Source: UBA9339 sp964535195
Lineage (GTDB): Bacteria > Pseudomonadota > Gammaproteobacteria > UBA9339
Reading direction: 5' to 3'
Assembly: GCA_964535195.1 (NCBI GenBank)
Contig: CAZHSI010000002.1
Span: forward strand, 1-64,000
DNA length: 64,000 nucleotides
Position numbers and translations under genes: made by a program. The notes under the pieces were generated by a model. The model had not been told where the DNA came from. It searched no databases and saw only the letters and a list, made by a program, of their open reading frames with translations. Positions 16,699-26,534 of this stretch are shown here, piece after piece (the stretch's first letter is position 1; each line of letters starts with the position of its first letter).

Positions 16699-19600
16699 AT
16701 GAAATGGCCCGTTAAATTACTCCCCAACAAAGAATATACGCAAGCAACTCAAGAATTAAAAATTCTTGAAGAGGAGGTGGTTGCTGCTCGCAATTTTATT
16801 CGAAACAATTATCATAATTACTTCAAAACCGTCAAAAAAATTCCTATATATTTAATTTTGGGACCGTCTCGCTTTGGTAAAAGTACAATTCTCTCCCAGT
16901 CTGGCTTAGAATTAATCGACGTTAATAACCAACCTCCCGGGAATGTTACGCCAACCAAATATTGCTCTTTCTGGTTTACGCGAGAGGCCTTATATATTGA
17001 TACCGCTGGCACCTATACCAAACCAGACATCACCAGGCCACGGAATGATATTATTTGGCAAGGTTTTATTCGGTTACTACAAAAATATTTTGGCAAAAAC
17101 TCTATCGCTGGCGCCCTCATTGTTCTAGACCTACCCGCCATCGCTCAAGATGATAGTCTTTTGAAAAAAACTTTATTTTGTGTTCGTGAACGTATCTACG
17201 ATACCGTAGCTGCAACCAAAACCATTCGCCTGCATATAGTTTTCACCAAATGTGATCGCATCTTAGGTTTTACCGAGTTTTTTTCGCTTTTAGATAAAGA
17301 AGAACGCACCAAACCTTTCGGTCTTTTTTTTAATCACGAAGACCGCAAAGGCATAATCTCTGACTTTACAACCAAATTTAATAAGTTATTAAACAATTTG
17401 AATAACCGCATCGTAGAAAACTTACAAAAATCGGTCCGCTCGCATGAGCGTTCACTAATCAAGATGTTTCCCTCACAACTAGACCATCTACGCCAAACCT
17501 TTATTAACGTTATAGAAAAAATACCAAACAGTAGTCAAATTACATTATCGGGCATATATTTTACTAGCAGTATTCAAGATGGCTCTAAAATCAATCCCAT
17601 TAAAAATACCATACTTAATATTCTCAATCTCAAAGAAAAATCAACTTATCACTTAGAAGCTAGTGATAATCGTAGTTTTTTTGTTGAAGAAATCTTTAAA
17701 AAAACCATCGATCACCTCCCACAAAAAAGCGCCCCAGTACGAACACGATTTAATTTTGCATGGCTACATCCAGTACACCTCCAATATGTTTATGCTTTCC
17801 TCATAGCAATATTGATAATAAGTCTCAGCATCACGATTGACTATCAAAGCTACCAGAAAAATATCACCGCAATTAACCAAATTAACCAAAACTTACATAC
17901 TATAAATGTTAACAACCCGAGTGATTTATACGCTACCATAAGTCAACTGGACAAACAGCCGCAGTCAATATGGTTAAGACTAGGTATAAATAAACCAAAA
18001 TCACTACGTAACTCTTTAACCAAAACTTATCGTAAGTTATTTATTCATAACTTAACATCACAAATAGAAAGTTATTTATACACTGCTGCCAATCAAAAAA
18101 CTGGGGATATTCAAAAACTATATCATGGCTTACAGGCTTATCTTATGCTGGGTAATCAAGATAAATTGGATCAAACCTACGTTAAACAATGGTTTGACAA
18201 CCATTGGACCGAAACTTATAGTGAGGACAAAGAAAAAGTTAACGGTTTGGTACAACAATTAACGCTAGTGTTACAACACAAATTTACCATCGATTTAAAC
18301 CAAGAAATCATTGCTGCATCTCGGACACACCTTAAGAACTTTCCCCCAGAACAATTAGTATATCTTTTACTTGAAAATAACTATCTCAATCAAAATCTCA
18401 CACTTAGCCCAACAAAATCAATCTCTAAAATGTATACTAAAGAAAACCTTCACAAAATCTATGATGACTCAATTCAAAATATCGTAAATAATCTACCACC
18501 AAATGACTGGGTATTAGGCGAACTTGAGCCACGCATTAAAGCTGCTGTAAACAACAATACGATCAAAATCCTCAAAGACCATTACCTTGAACAATACGTT
18601 CTTGCTTGGAAAAAAGTTTTACATTTAGATCCCAAAACCGAGTTCAAAGATCTAGCTGATGCAGCTCAGCAATTAAATGCAATCTCCTCTGCCCAAAAAG
18701 AAACTTTGGTTGATCTCTTACAAACAATTAAAGAAAATATTCATGTTAGTGACCCGCCCGCCAAGCTAACCAAAGAAATTAACGAGAAACTATCAAGCTT
18801 AGATGCTATTGATATAAAAAAATTACAAGATGTCCTTGACAAATTAGCAAGTTATATTAACACCATTGCCAAAAATCCTGACCCTAACAGCGCAGCCTTT
18901 ACCGAAGTGACTAAGTATTTAGCAAATAAACCAGCTGATCATCCCATTGTTTCCGTTAAAACTTTGGCTAATAACGAAGTTCCAGTATTGCAACTATATT
19001 TATTAACGTTAGCAACTAATACCTGGCAAGTAATATTTAATGCTACCTATAATCATATCAATCAAGCTTGGAATCGTCTGATCATCCCCAAATATAAAAA
19101 TACCATTGAAAACAGATATCCTTTATTCAAAGAAAGTAAAGACGATATTAGCCTAGAGGCATTTCATAATTTCTTTGGTCCCCATGGCGCCATCGATACT
19201 TTTTTTAACCAATATATCGAACCACTAGTTAATACCGATAAAACCAATTGGACTTGGCGTAGGATTAATGAACAACAGCTTGAGTTTTCTTCAACTTTTT
19301 TAGAAATATTCTTACGTGCAGCTTTAATTCAAAAAATGTTCTACGCCACACAAACCGAAAAACCAAAATTAGAATTTACTTTAACCCCGGTTGACATGAC
19401 TCCCGACACACAAAATTTTACCCTAAGTATTGATGGCCAAAAAATCACCTGTTCTCAAGAAAATAAACAAGCACAAACTTTAGCTTGGCCCGGCCCACAA
19501 CCAGGTTCGGTAACCATTAGCTTCATTAATGCTCAAGGAAAATATTTTACTACTTCAGAGTTTGGGCCCTGGGCATGGTTTAGAGTTTTAGATAAGGCCA

Positions 19601-19743
19601 ATGTTACCTCGGGTCGCAACACCAAAACCTTTGAATTAACTTTTGACCTCAACGGTAACGCCATTAAATATGTATTAACTATCGCTGAAGCTGTCAATCC
19701 GTTTATCCCAGAAATAATTAGTAATTTCCGTTGTCAGGAATAG
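16699..19743 (+). CDS. icmF: IcmF, Dot/Icm type IVB secretion inner-membrane protein
   Basis: Large membrane protein that works with DotU. Length is 1014 residues, close to Legionella IcmF and shorter than most type VI TssM. A Walker A GPSRFGKS lies at 55-62, with DTAGTY about 45 residues later. One clear membrane helix is at about 365-385, followed by a large periplasmic domain ending in the IcmF C-terminal beta-rich region (WPGPQPG, GPWAWFRVLD). The pair of N-terminal membrane helices usual in the family is not evident, since the Walker motif begins so early. The last gene of fis-dotU-icmF. Confidence 0.93.
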   Translation: MKWPVKLLPNKEYTQATQELKILEEEVVAARNFIRNNYHNYFKTVKKIPIYLILGPSRFGKSTILSQSGLELIDVNNQPPGNVTPTKYCSFWFTREALYIDTAGTYTKPDITRPRNDIIWQGFIRLLQKYFGKNSIAGALIVLDLPAIAQDDSLLKKTLFCVRERIYDTVAATKTIRLHIVFTKCDRILGFTEFFSLLDKEERTKPFGLFFNHEDRKGIISDFTTKFNKLLNNLNNRIVENLQKSVRSHERSLIKMFPSQLDHLRQTFINVIEKIPNSSQITLSGIYFTSSIQDGSKINPIKNTILNILNLKEKSTYHLEASDNRSFFVEEIFKKTIDHLPQKSAPVRTRFNFAWLHPVHLQYVYAFLIAILIISLSITIDYQSYQKNITAINQINQNLHTINVNNPSDLYATISQLDKQPQSIWLRLGINKPKSLRNSLTKTYRKLFIHNLTSQIESYLYTAANQKTGDIQKLYHGLQAYLMLGNQDKLDQTYVKQWFDNHWTETYSEDKEKVNGLVQQLTLVLQHKFTIDLNQEIIAASRTHLKNFPPEQLVYLLLENNYLNQNLTLSPTKSISKMYTKENLHKIYDDSIQNIVNNLPPNDWVLGELEPRIKAAVNNNTIKILKDHYLEQYVLAWKKVLHLDPKTEFKDLADAAQQLNAISSAQKETLVDLLQTIKENIHVSDPPAKLTKEINEKLSSLDAIDIKKLQDVLDKLASYINTIAKNPDPNSAAFTEVTKYLANKPADHPIVSVKTLANNEVPVLQLYLLTLATNTWQVIFNATYNHINQAWNRLIIPKYKNTIENRYPLFKESKDDISLEAFHNFFGPHGAIDTFFNQYIEPLVNTDKTNWTWRRINEQQLEFSSTFLEIFLRAALIQKMFYATQTEKPKLEFTLTPVDMTPDTQNFTLSIDGQKITCSQENKQAQTLAWPGPQPGSVTISFINAQGKYFTTSEFGPWAWFRVLDKANVTSGRNTKTFELTFDLNGNAIKYVLTIAEAVNPFIPEIISNFRCQE

Positions 19744-19796
19744 AGCAGAAATAGCAGTTAGCTAGTATGGCAACACACACCATATCTTAAAACTCT

Positions 19797-19825
19797 ACAA
19801 GCACGAAATTACTTCTAGTGCTTGT
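19797..19825 (+). terminator. Possible terminator after icmF
   Basis: Arms ACAAGCAC and GTGCTTGT pair perfectly over a 13-base loop, 54 bases after the icmF stop. A T-rich run (TTATTTTTTATG) follows about 14 bases further on. The loop is long, so the call is modest. Confidence 0.4.
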
Positions 19826-19903
19826 TGCAAATACTTATTTTTTATGAAAAAATGCTGGGACGAGATACAGAGTTTCAAATAAAATTGCAAACGGTACTTA
19901 ATC

Positions 19904-20401
19904 ATGATCGACCCAAACGGCTACCGACTAAATGTTGGCATTATTCTAATTAATCGACACGGCCAGTTATTTTGGGGCAAACGTGTTAGAGTTGGTGGCT
20001 GGCAATTTCCTCAAGGCGGAGTACAACCGTATGAAACCTTAGAAGAAACCATGTATCGCGAATTAACTGAAGAGGTTGGCTTAACCAAGCAAGATGTAAA
20101 AATTTTAGCAACCACAAAACGTTGGATCCGTTATAAACTGCCACCTCACCTCAGGCATCGTGCAAAAAAACCAGTATGTATTGGTCAAAAACAAAAATGG
20201 TTTTTGTTGTTACTAACTAGTAACGATAATAAAATAAATTTAACCGCCGGAGAAAAACCCGAATTTAATGCTTGGCGTTGGGTAAACCACTGGGACCCTC
20301 TAAAACAAGTAGTATATTTTAAACGGGAAGTTTATTCCAAGATACTAACCGAATTTGCGGATATAATAAAAACCTATCAAACAAAAAAACAGGACCTATA
20401 A
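19904..20401 (+). CDS. rppH: RppH, RNA 5'-pyrophosphohydrolase
   Basis: Nudix enzyme that removes pyrophosphate from the 5' end of mRNAs and so triggers RNase E decay. Length is 165 residues. It starts MIDPNGYRLNVGIIL, and the complete Nudix box (GGVQPYETLEETMYRE through LTEEVGL) lies at about residues 38-60. The KRWIRYKLPP motif is typical of RppH. lgt starts 4 bases after its stop. Confidence 0.97.
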   Translation: MIDPNGYRLNVGIILINRHGQLFWGKRVRVGGWQFPQGGVQPYETLEETMYRELTEEVGLTKQDVKILATTKRWIRYKLPPHLRHRAKKPVCIGQKQKWFLLLLTSNDNKINLTAGEKPEFNAWRWVNHWDPLKQVVYFKREVYSKILTEFADIIKTYQTKKQDL

Positions 20402-20405
20402 TAAC

Positions 20406-21191
20406 TTGTTACGTTATCCAGAAATAAACAATATCGCTATCCAAATTGGCCAGATAAAGATCCACTGGTATGGTATCTCATATATTGCTGGCTTTGCCAT
20501 TGCTTGGTGGTTGGCGAAAACACGTATAAAAAAAATGGATCACCACTGGAACAACGAAACTATTGGCGACTTTATTTTTTACTGCGCTATCGGTGCTATT
20601 GTTGGTGGTCGCCTAGGTTATATCTTATTTTATTCTCCTCAAGTACTATTTCACGACCCATGGTTTATTTTTAAAACCTGGCATGGCGGCATGTCGTTCC
20701 ATGGCGGATTATTAGGAGTAGTAATAAGTTTATTTCTCTTTGCCCGCAAAATGAAATTAACTTTAATAGAGCTGATCGATTTTGCTGCACCTATAACTCC
20801 GATTGGTTTAGGTTTAGGACGATTGGGAAACTTCATTAATTCCGAATTATGGGGCAAAGTTACTACAGTTCCTTGGGGAGTTATATTCCCAAACGGCGGT
20901 CCATTACCTCGTCATCCCTCGCAACTATATGAGGCCCTTACTGAAGGCCTACTATTATTTATTATCGTTTGGCTTTTTAGTGCAAAACCAAGACCGAAAG
21001 GAACAGTAAGTGCGTTATTTTTGTGCTGTTACGGCACAATCCGTTTTGTTTGTGAATTTTTCCGCGAACCTGATTTCTCGTTGGGATTCGTAGTCGCAGA
21101 TTGGTTGACGATGGGTCAACTGCTCTCCCTCCCTATGATTGTCATTGGCGCTTACATGATGTGGTGTTATACCAGTCGTAAATTAAATTGA
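20406..21191 (+). CDS. lgt: Lgt, prolipoprotein diacylglyceryl transferase
   Basis: Inner-membrane enzyme that moves diacylglycerol from phosphatidylglycerol to the lipobox Cys of prolipoproteins such as Pal. Length is 261 residues, with about seven membrane helices. The signature GRLGNFINSELWG and the HGGMSFHGG motif are present. The start is TTG at 20406; LRYPEINNIAIQIG aligns with the normal N-terminus and no ATG lies near. Confidence 0.96.
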   Translation: MLRYPEINNIAIQIGQIKIHWYGISYIAGFAIAWWLAKTRIKKMDHHWNNETIGDFIFYCAIGAIVGGRLGYILFYSPQVLFHDPWFIFKTWHGGMSFHGGLLGVVISLFLFARKMKLTLIELIDFAAPITPIGLGLGRLGNFINSELWGKVTTVPWGVIFPNGGPLPRHPSQLYEALTEGLLLFIIVWLFSAKPRPKGTVSALFLCCYGTIRFVCEFFREPDFSLGFVVADWLTMGQLLSLPMIVIGAYMMWCYTSRKLN

Positions 21192-21202
21192 TGCTATGTT
21201 AC

Positions 21203-21260
21203 CCTTATTTTTTGCGCTCCTTGTTTACGTAAAAATAAACTTAAGTCGCAAAAAATAAGG
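21203..21260 (+). terminator. Long hairpin terminator after lgt
   Basis: Perfect 14-base arms CCTTATTTTTTGCG and CGCAAAAAATAAGG enclose a second nested pairing (GTTTA/TAAAC). It begins 12 bases after the lgt stop. The A/T-rich arms could serve transcription in either direction. Its inner part resembles the hairpins at 29732 and 39014. Confidence 0.6.
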
Positions 21261-21343
21261 ACACCGCACCAGAGTTTATTTTACAAGTGGAATTCTCTAA
21301 AAAATAATGTAAACCCTCGACATTATTTGGTAACATAACAATT

Positions 21344-22111
21344 ATGCTCCTTTGTCTAGACATTGGTAATTCACACATTTTTGGTGGTGTATTTAACCAC
21401 AACCAACTAGTGCTACGCTTTCGCCACGCCACTTACAGCAGTGTTACTTCTGACCAAATCGGTATTTTCCTCAAAAACGTTCTCAAAGAAAACGGCTTTG
21501 ATCCGGAAAAAATAACCATGATTGCAGTTTCTTCAGTAGTACCATCTATGGATTACTCATTAAAAGCTGCCTGTAAGAAATATTTTAGGGTTATACCATT
21601 TATTTTAGATCCAACTACGCAAACCAAAATTAAGATTAAAACCAAAAATCCCAAAGAAAACGGCGCCGATATCATCGCTGGAGTTATTGCTGCCGCCGAT
21701 CATTATGCAAAAAAAAATCTAATTGTGGTCGACCTTGGTACGGTAACTACCCTAGCAGCTATCACCAAAAATCAAGAGTATCTTGGCGCAACTTTTATTC
21801 CAGGTATAGGTACGGCCATGAATTCGTTAGAAGCAAATGCGGCTAAACTATTCACGGTAGAAATCATTGCACCTAAAAATGCCTTAGGTCGCTCTACCAC
21901 TGAAAGTATTCAAGCGGGATTATTTTTTGGTCATCTTGGCGCGATCAAAGAGATAGTAAAAGAGATCTCTGCTGAAGTCTTTCCTGAGACCCCCCCGTTA
22001 TTAATTGCCACGGGCGGCTTTGCGCATCTTTTTAAACATAAAAATTTGTTTCATCACTTAGTACCAGACCTAGTTCTACAAGGAATAAAAATAGCTTATG
22101 AAAACTCCTAA
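21344..22111 (+). CDS. coaX: Type III pantothenate kinase
   Basis: Catalyses the first step of coenzyme A synthesis (ATP plus pantothenate). Length is 255 residues. The ASKHA-fold phosphate motifs DIGNSH (6-11) and DLGTVTT, the GADIIAG motif and the LGRSTTESIQAG segment are intact. The last 14 bases overlap prlC, suggesting translational coupling. Confidence 0.96.
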   Translation: MLLCLDIGNSHIFGGVFNHNQLVLRFRHATYSSVTSDQIGIFLKNVLKENGFDPEKITMIAVSSVVPSMDYSLKAACKKYFRVIPFILDPTTQTKIKIKTKNPKENGADIIAGVIAAADHYAKKNLIVVDLGTVTTLAAITKNQEYLGATFIPGIGTAMNSLEANAAKLFTVEIIAPKNALGRSTTESIQAGLFFGHLGAIKEIVKEISAEVFPETPPLLIATGGFAHLFKHKNLFHHLVPDLVLQGIKIAYENS

Positions 22112-24110
22112 CTTAGCCAAATTTTCCGCGTCACAATTTTTACCAACCCTAACAATGGCACTCAAAAAAAATCGTGCCTTAATTAAAAAATTATTGGCGC
22201 AAAAAACCATCACTTGGGATAATTTTGTAGCACCGTTTGATGCTCTCAATGAACGGCTAAACCTTTTGTGGACCAGCATCTACCATTTAAATGCATTAAT
22301 CGGCACCAAAAAAATTCGTCTCGCATATGAAAAGTGTCTTCCCCTTATAACCAAATATTCTACCGAAGTATCGCAGCACCCTAAAATCTACCGAGCTTTT
22401 GATAGTATCGCTAATAGTAAAGCATACTCAACCTTACATGCGGTACAGCAAAAAATCATTCAAGACAAATTACGGGATTTTGTCCTGGCTGGCGTAGCGC
22501 TCCCCCCGAAAAAAAAGCGCATTTTTATTAAGCTAAACCAAAAACTAGCGGCACTTAGTAATAAATTTTCAACTAATGTTATCGATGCTAGTCAAAACTA
22601 CGAATTTCATTTAAACCAGCAACAAATCCGCGGCTTACCAGAACATGCTCTGGCCCTTGGCCGCACGAATGCTCTGAAAAAAAACCAAAGGGGATGGTTA
22701 TTCCATCTTGATCAACCATCATATCAAACACTCATTACCTTTGCTGACTCAAGAAGTCTAAGAAAAAAAGTTTATATTGCTTATGCAACTCGTGCTTCTG
22801 AAGTTAATCCTACCCATAAAAAATGGGATAATAGCCAAAACATCATTGAAATCTTAAAAATCAGAGCTAAATTAGCAAAACTTATCTCCTACAAAAACTA
22901 TGCTGAATATTCGATTGCCCCTAAAATGGCAAAAGATACGCAAGAGGTTTTAGAGTTTTTGGGAGATTTAGCGAAAAAATCTTTACCCAGTGCAAAAAAA
23001 GAATTGTTAGAATTAAAACAATTAGCCCTGCAAAGTGGCATCAAAAAACTTGAGCCCTGGGACCTTGCTTATTATGAAGAAAAATTAAGCCAAAAAAAGT
23101 TTGGCCTGTCGCAAGAAGATTTGCGTCCCTATTTTCCAGAAGACCAGGTAATCAAGGGTATCTGCAAAATCATTAAACATCTATATGGGATTACGCTCAA
23201 AGAAAAAATTAGCAAAGATGTATGGCACCAAGATGTTCGGTTTTTTAAACTCTATGACCATAAACAAAAACTACAAGGCGAACTTTACCTCGACCTATAT
23301 TGTCGTGAAAATAAGCTTAGTGGTGCTTGGATGGATGAATATCAAATACGCTATCGCTTAAAAAATAAAAAAATCCAAACTCCGATAGCTTTTTTAGTTT
23401 GTAACTTCTTACCACCAATAAATAATCAGCCGGCGCTTTTAACCCATGAAGATGTGTTAACTCTACTGCATGAATTTGGCCATTGTCTGCAACATCTTTT
23501 GACCAAAGTTGACTATATTTCAGCTTCAGGGATCAAAGGGATCCCATGGGATGCGGTAGAATTAGCCAGTCAATTTATGGAAAATTGGGGCTGGCAAAAA
23601 ACCAGCCTTAAGTTAATGGCAAAACATTATCGAACTAAAAAACCTTTACCACCATCGTTGTTAACTAGACTACTTAAAAGCCGCACGCACCTTGCCGCAA
23701 TTAGCATGCTACGTCAGTTGGAGTTTGCACTTATCGACTTCAACTTGCATCTAAAACATAAGGCGCCAACTATCAAAGAGCTAAAAAAAAACATTACCGC
23801 TGTGCAAAAGCAGGTGCGGGTTACCCCTACTTATAAACATGCACGAATTTTACATACTTTTTTACACATTTTTGCTGGCCCTTACGCTGCTGGTTATTAT
23901 AGTTACAAATGGGCTGAGGTACTATCAGCAGATGCTTTTTCTAAATTTACTGAAAATGGCGTATTTAACCGACAACTTGGCCAAGAATTCTTACATGCTA
24001 TCTTAGAAACAGGTGGTTCCGAAGAACCACTAGTTTTATTTAAAAAATTTCGTGGCAGACTGCCTAAAATAGATGCTCTCTTAAAACAATATGGGATAGC
24101 AAATGGATAG
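22098..24110 (+). CDS. prlC: Oligopeptidase A, M3 family zinc metallopeptidase
   Basis: Cytosolic peptidase that degrades short peptides, including cleaved signal peptides. Length is 670 residues, close to E. coli PrlC. The zinc motif HEFGH is at 458-462 and the third ligand Glu lies in the following VELASQFMENW segment. The C-terminal GPYAAGYYSYKWAEVLSADAF region is the usual M3 substrate-side motif. It overlaps coaX at its start and rpiA by 8 bases at its end. Confidence 0.95.
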   Translation: MKTPNLAKFSASQFLPTLTMALKKNRALIKKLLAQKTITWDNFVAPFDALNERLNLLWTSIYHLNALIGTKKIRLAYEKCLPLITKYSTEVSQHPKIYRAFDSIANSKAYSTLHAVQQKIIQDKLRDFVLAGVALPPKKKRIFIKLNQKLAALSNKFSTNVIDASQNYEFHLNQQQIRGLPEHALALGRTNALKKNQRGWLFHLDQPSYQTLITFADSRSLRKKVYIAYATRASEVNPTHKKWDNSQNIIEILKIRAKLAKLISYKNYAEYSIAPKMAKDTQEVLEFLGDLAKKSLPSAKKELLELKQLALQSGIKKLEPWDLAYYEEKLSQKKFGLSQEDLRPYFPEDQVIKGICKIIKHLYGITLKEKISKDVWHQDVRFFKLYDHKQKLQGELYLDLYCRENKLSGAWMDEYQIRYRLKNKKIQTPIAFLVCNFLPPINNQPALLTHEDVLTLLHEFGHCLQHLLTKVDYISASGIKGIPWDAVELASQFMENWGWQKTSLKLMAKHYRTKKPLPPSLLTRLLKSRTHLAAISMLRQLEFALIDFNLHLKHKAPTIKELKKNITAVQKQVRVTPTYKHARILHTFLHIFAGPYAAGYYSYKWAEVLSADAFSKFTENGVFNRQLGQEFLHAILETGGSEEPLVLFKKFRGRLPKIDALLKQYGIANG

Positions 24111-24792
24111 TGAGCAAATGAAAAAAATCGCGGCAGAAGCTGCTTTAAAGTATATCCCCGAAAATTCTGTAATTGGGATTGGTACCGGCTCTACGGTAAA
24201 CTACTTTATCGACGCTCTTCCCGCCATAAAAGATAAAATTATCGCCACCGTAGCCAGCTCCAAGATAACCGCCACTAAACTGAAAGCTCTTGGTTTCAAA
24301 CTTATTGACCCTAATGTCATTGATGAACTATCAGTGTACATTGATGGCGCTGATGAGATTAATGATAGTTTACAAATGATCAAAGGTGGCGGTGCCGCTT
24401 TAACCGGAGAAAAAATTATCACTGCTATTGCCAAAAAATTTATCTGTATCGCGGATAGCACCAAAAAAGTAACCAAACTCGGCAAGTTCCCTTTACCAAT
24501 TGAAGTTATTCCCATTGCTCGTAGTTTTGTCGCAAGAACCATGGTAAAGCTCGGTGGTTTTCCGGTATATCGCGAAGGCTTAGTAACCGATTATGGCAAT
24601 CAAATAATCGATGTCTGGAATTTAGAAATAATCGACCCAATAAAAATGGAGCAAACTATCAATAACATTCCCGGCGTCGTCACCAACGGTTTATTTGCCA
24701 TAAAACCAGCCGATTTATTGCTGCTTGGCACTAAAAATGGCGCAACTGAGGAAGAAACAATATGCAAACGAAGAGACACAGCAGCGGTATAG
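24103..24792 (+). CDS. rpiA: Ribose-5-phosphate isomerase A
   Basis: Interconverts ribose-5-phosphate and ribulose-5-phosphate in the pentose phosphate pathway. Length is 229 residues, about ten longer than E. coli because of a polar tail. GIGTGSTVNYFIDAL, DGADEIN and KGGGAALTGEKI are intact. The ATG overlaps the end of prlC. A two-hairpin repeat follows the stop. Confidence 0.96.
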   Translation: MDSEQMKKIAAEAALKYIPENSVIGIGTGSTVNYFIDALPAIKDKIIATVASSKITATKLKALGFKLIDPNVIDELSVYIDGADEINDSLQMIKGGGAALTGEKIITAIAKKFICIADSTKKVTKLGKFPLPIEVIPIARSFVARTMVKLGGFPVYREGLVTDYGNQIIDVWNLEIIDPIKMEQTINNIPGVVTNGLFAIKPADLLLLGTKNGATEEETICKRRDTAAV

Positions 24793-24850
24793 CAAAAACG
24801 TGGTTTATACAAAAAGTCTATTTTTAAATCTCATCTTGATGTAATAGCAG

Positions 24851-24977
24851 AATCAAGTTTAGACTCGCTACGTGGTATAAACTACGTAGCTCGGTCAAGA
24901 GGGATAAGCTTTGCCTCTCCCCTTGGCTATCCCCCATTGCTTTGACACGCGGCTTGCCGCGTGGAATAAATTTTACT
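24851..24977 (+). repeat. Two-hairpin dispersed repeat, full copy
   Basis: It lies between the convergent rpiA and folD. It begins AATCAAGTTTAGACTC, has the first hairpin GCTACGT/ACGTAGC, the core CCCCCATTGCTTTG, and the second hairpin CACGCGG-CTTG-CCGCGTG, then AAATTTTACTC. Compared with the copy at 46441, both stems differ in sequence but still pair. Confidence 0.8.
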
Positions 24978-24985
24978 CTTAATTC

Positions 24986-25837
24986 TTAATGCAAAACCGC
25001 CGCGGCATAAAAAGTATTTTCCATAAGGGTGGCCACCGTCATCGGACCAACACCGCCTGGCACAGGGGTAATCCATCCAGCCTGCTCTTTGGCCGACTCA
25101 AAATCAACATCGCCAACTAGCTTACCTTCCGGTAGTTTATTAATGCCGACATCGATAACAATTGCCCCAGGCTTAATCCAATCCCCTTTCACCATTTGTG
25201 CTACACCGGTCGCTGCTACCACAATATCAGCCCCTCTAACTATACCAGGTAAATTACGAGTAGTGCTGCGGCAAACAGTAACTGTGGAACGAGCATTAAT
25301 TAACTCCATCGCCATTGGCTTACCTACGATATTAGATGCACCAATAACTACCGCATGTAATCCTTTTAAATCAACCCCGGTGGACTTTAATAAAGTCATA
25401 ATACCCTTTGGGGTGCAAGGACGTAACATTGGTTCGCCCACAGAAAGCTTACCAACATTGTATGGATGAAAACCATCCACATCTTTATCAGGAAGGATAC
25501 GTTCCAACACTTGGTTACTGTTAATATGCTTTGGTAATGGCAACTGGATTAAAATACCATCAACCACATGATCATTATTAAGGGTATCAATTAATGTTAA
25601 AAGTTCCCCTTCGGAGGTGGTATCTGGCAAATTATAATCTCGAGAAATCATTCCCAACTCCTGACACATTTTACATTTTTTACCCACGTAAATTTTCGAA
25701 GCAGGGTTTTCACCAACAATTACTACTGCTAAACCAGGCACACGTAAGCCTTTAGCTACACGCTCTTGAACTTTTGCGGTAATTTCCTGCTGCAAACTCT
25801 TTGCCACCGCATTACCATCAATTATTTTGGCTGCCAT
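24986..25837 (-). CDS. folD: FolD, methylenetetrahydrofolate dehydrogenase/cyclohydrolase
   Basis: Bifunctional cytosolic enzyme that interconverts 5,10-methylene-, methenyl- and 10-formyl-tetrahydrofolate using NADP. Length is 283 residues. Visible motifs: YVGKKCKMCQELG with the catalytic Lys, QLPLPKHIN, DKDVDGFHP, GASNIVGKPMA and the C-terminal PVPGGVGPMTVATLM. Overlaps rpe by 16 bases and closes the minus-strand run. Confidence 0.97.
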   Translation of the reverse strand: MAAKIIDGNAVAKSLQQEITAKVQERVAKGLRVPGLAVVIVGENPASKIYVGKKCKMCQELGMISRDYNLPDTTSEGELLTLIDTLNNDHVVDGILIQLPLPKHINSNQVLERILPDKDVDGFHPYNVGKLSVGEPMLRPCTPKGIMTLLKSTGVDLKGLHAVVIGASNIVGKPMAMELINARSTVTVCRSTTRNLPGIVRGADIVVAATGVAQMVKGDWIKPGAIVIDVGINKLPEGKLVGDVDFESAKEQAGWITPVPGGVGPMTVATLMENTFYAAAVLH

Positions 25838-26499
25838 ATTTTTCTCATTTTTTTGACGATATCTTTGTATTGCCCGGGATAATTAAAAAATGCCGAACCA
25901 ACAACAAAAATATCGGCACCAGCCTTAGCAACCTCATTAAAGTTATCAAGATTAATCCCACCATCAACTTCTAATAATGGTGGGTCCTTATCCTCCCGAT
26001 GATCAATCAGAGCTCTAACCTTGCTAATTTTAGGTAATACACTTGGGATTAATTTTTGCCCACCAAAGCCAGGATTTACTGACATTAATAAAATTAAATT
26101 TAATTTTTCCCAAACGTATTCTAAATAATCAAGAGGCGTAGCGGGGTTAAAAGCTAGACCAGCTTTACACCCACAATCACGAATCAATTGTAAACTACGC
26201 TCAACATGTAAAGAAGCTTCAGGGTGAAAGGTAATGTAAGTTGCACCAGCTTTAGCAAAACTAGTAATTAAGTTATCGACTGGCGCTACCATCAAATGCA
26301 CATCAATTGGCGCGCGGATTCCATACTTACGTAGCGCCTCACAAACCATTGGGCCAAAAGTTAAGTTCGGCACATAATGATTATCCATAACATCAAAATG
26401 AATAATATCAGCACCAGCTTTTAGAGCTAACTTTACCTCTTCCCCTAAACGGGCAAAATCAGCAGACAAAATTGAAGGAGCGATTAGAGCCTTTCGCAT
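25822..26499 (-). CDS. rpe: Ribulose-phosphate 3-epimerase
   Basis: Pentose phosphate epimerase that converts ribulose-5-phosphate to xylulose-5-phosphate. Length is 225 residues, TIM barrel. Motifs: APSILSADFARLGEE, HFDVMDNHYVPNLTFGP, MSVNPGFGGQ and EVDGGINLDN. It sits 35 bases after ruvX and overlaps folD. With rpiA on the other strand it completes the non-oxidative isomerase and epimerase steps. Confidence 0.97.
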   Translation of the reverse strand: MRKALIAPSILSADFARLGEEVKLALKAGADIIHFDVMDNHYVPNLTFGPMVCEALRKYGIRAPIDVHLMVAPVDNLITSFAKAGATYITFHPEASLHVERSLQLIRDCGCKAGLAFNPATPLDYLEYVWEKLNLILLMSVNPGFGGQKLIPSVLPKISKVRALIDHREDKDPPLLEVDGGINLDNFNEVAKAGADIFVVGSAFFNYPGQYKDIVKKMRKIWQPK

Positions 26500-26534
26500 A
26501 ATTCCATTCTAACTAAAGAAAAACTGTGACACAA

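Noticed and set aside
15841..19743. dotU/icmF as part of a type VI secretion system
   Set aside because: No tssB/C, hcp, vgrG, clpV or other type VI gene is nearby, sizes fit the Dot/Icm versions, and icmW/icmX lie in the same window.
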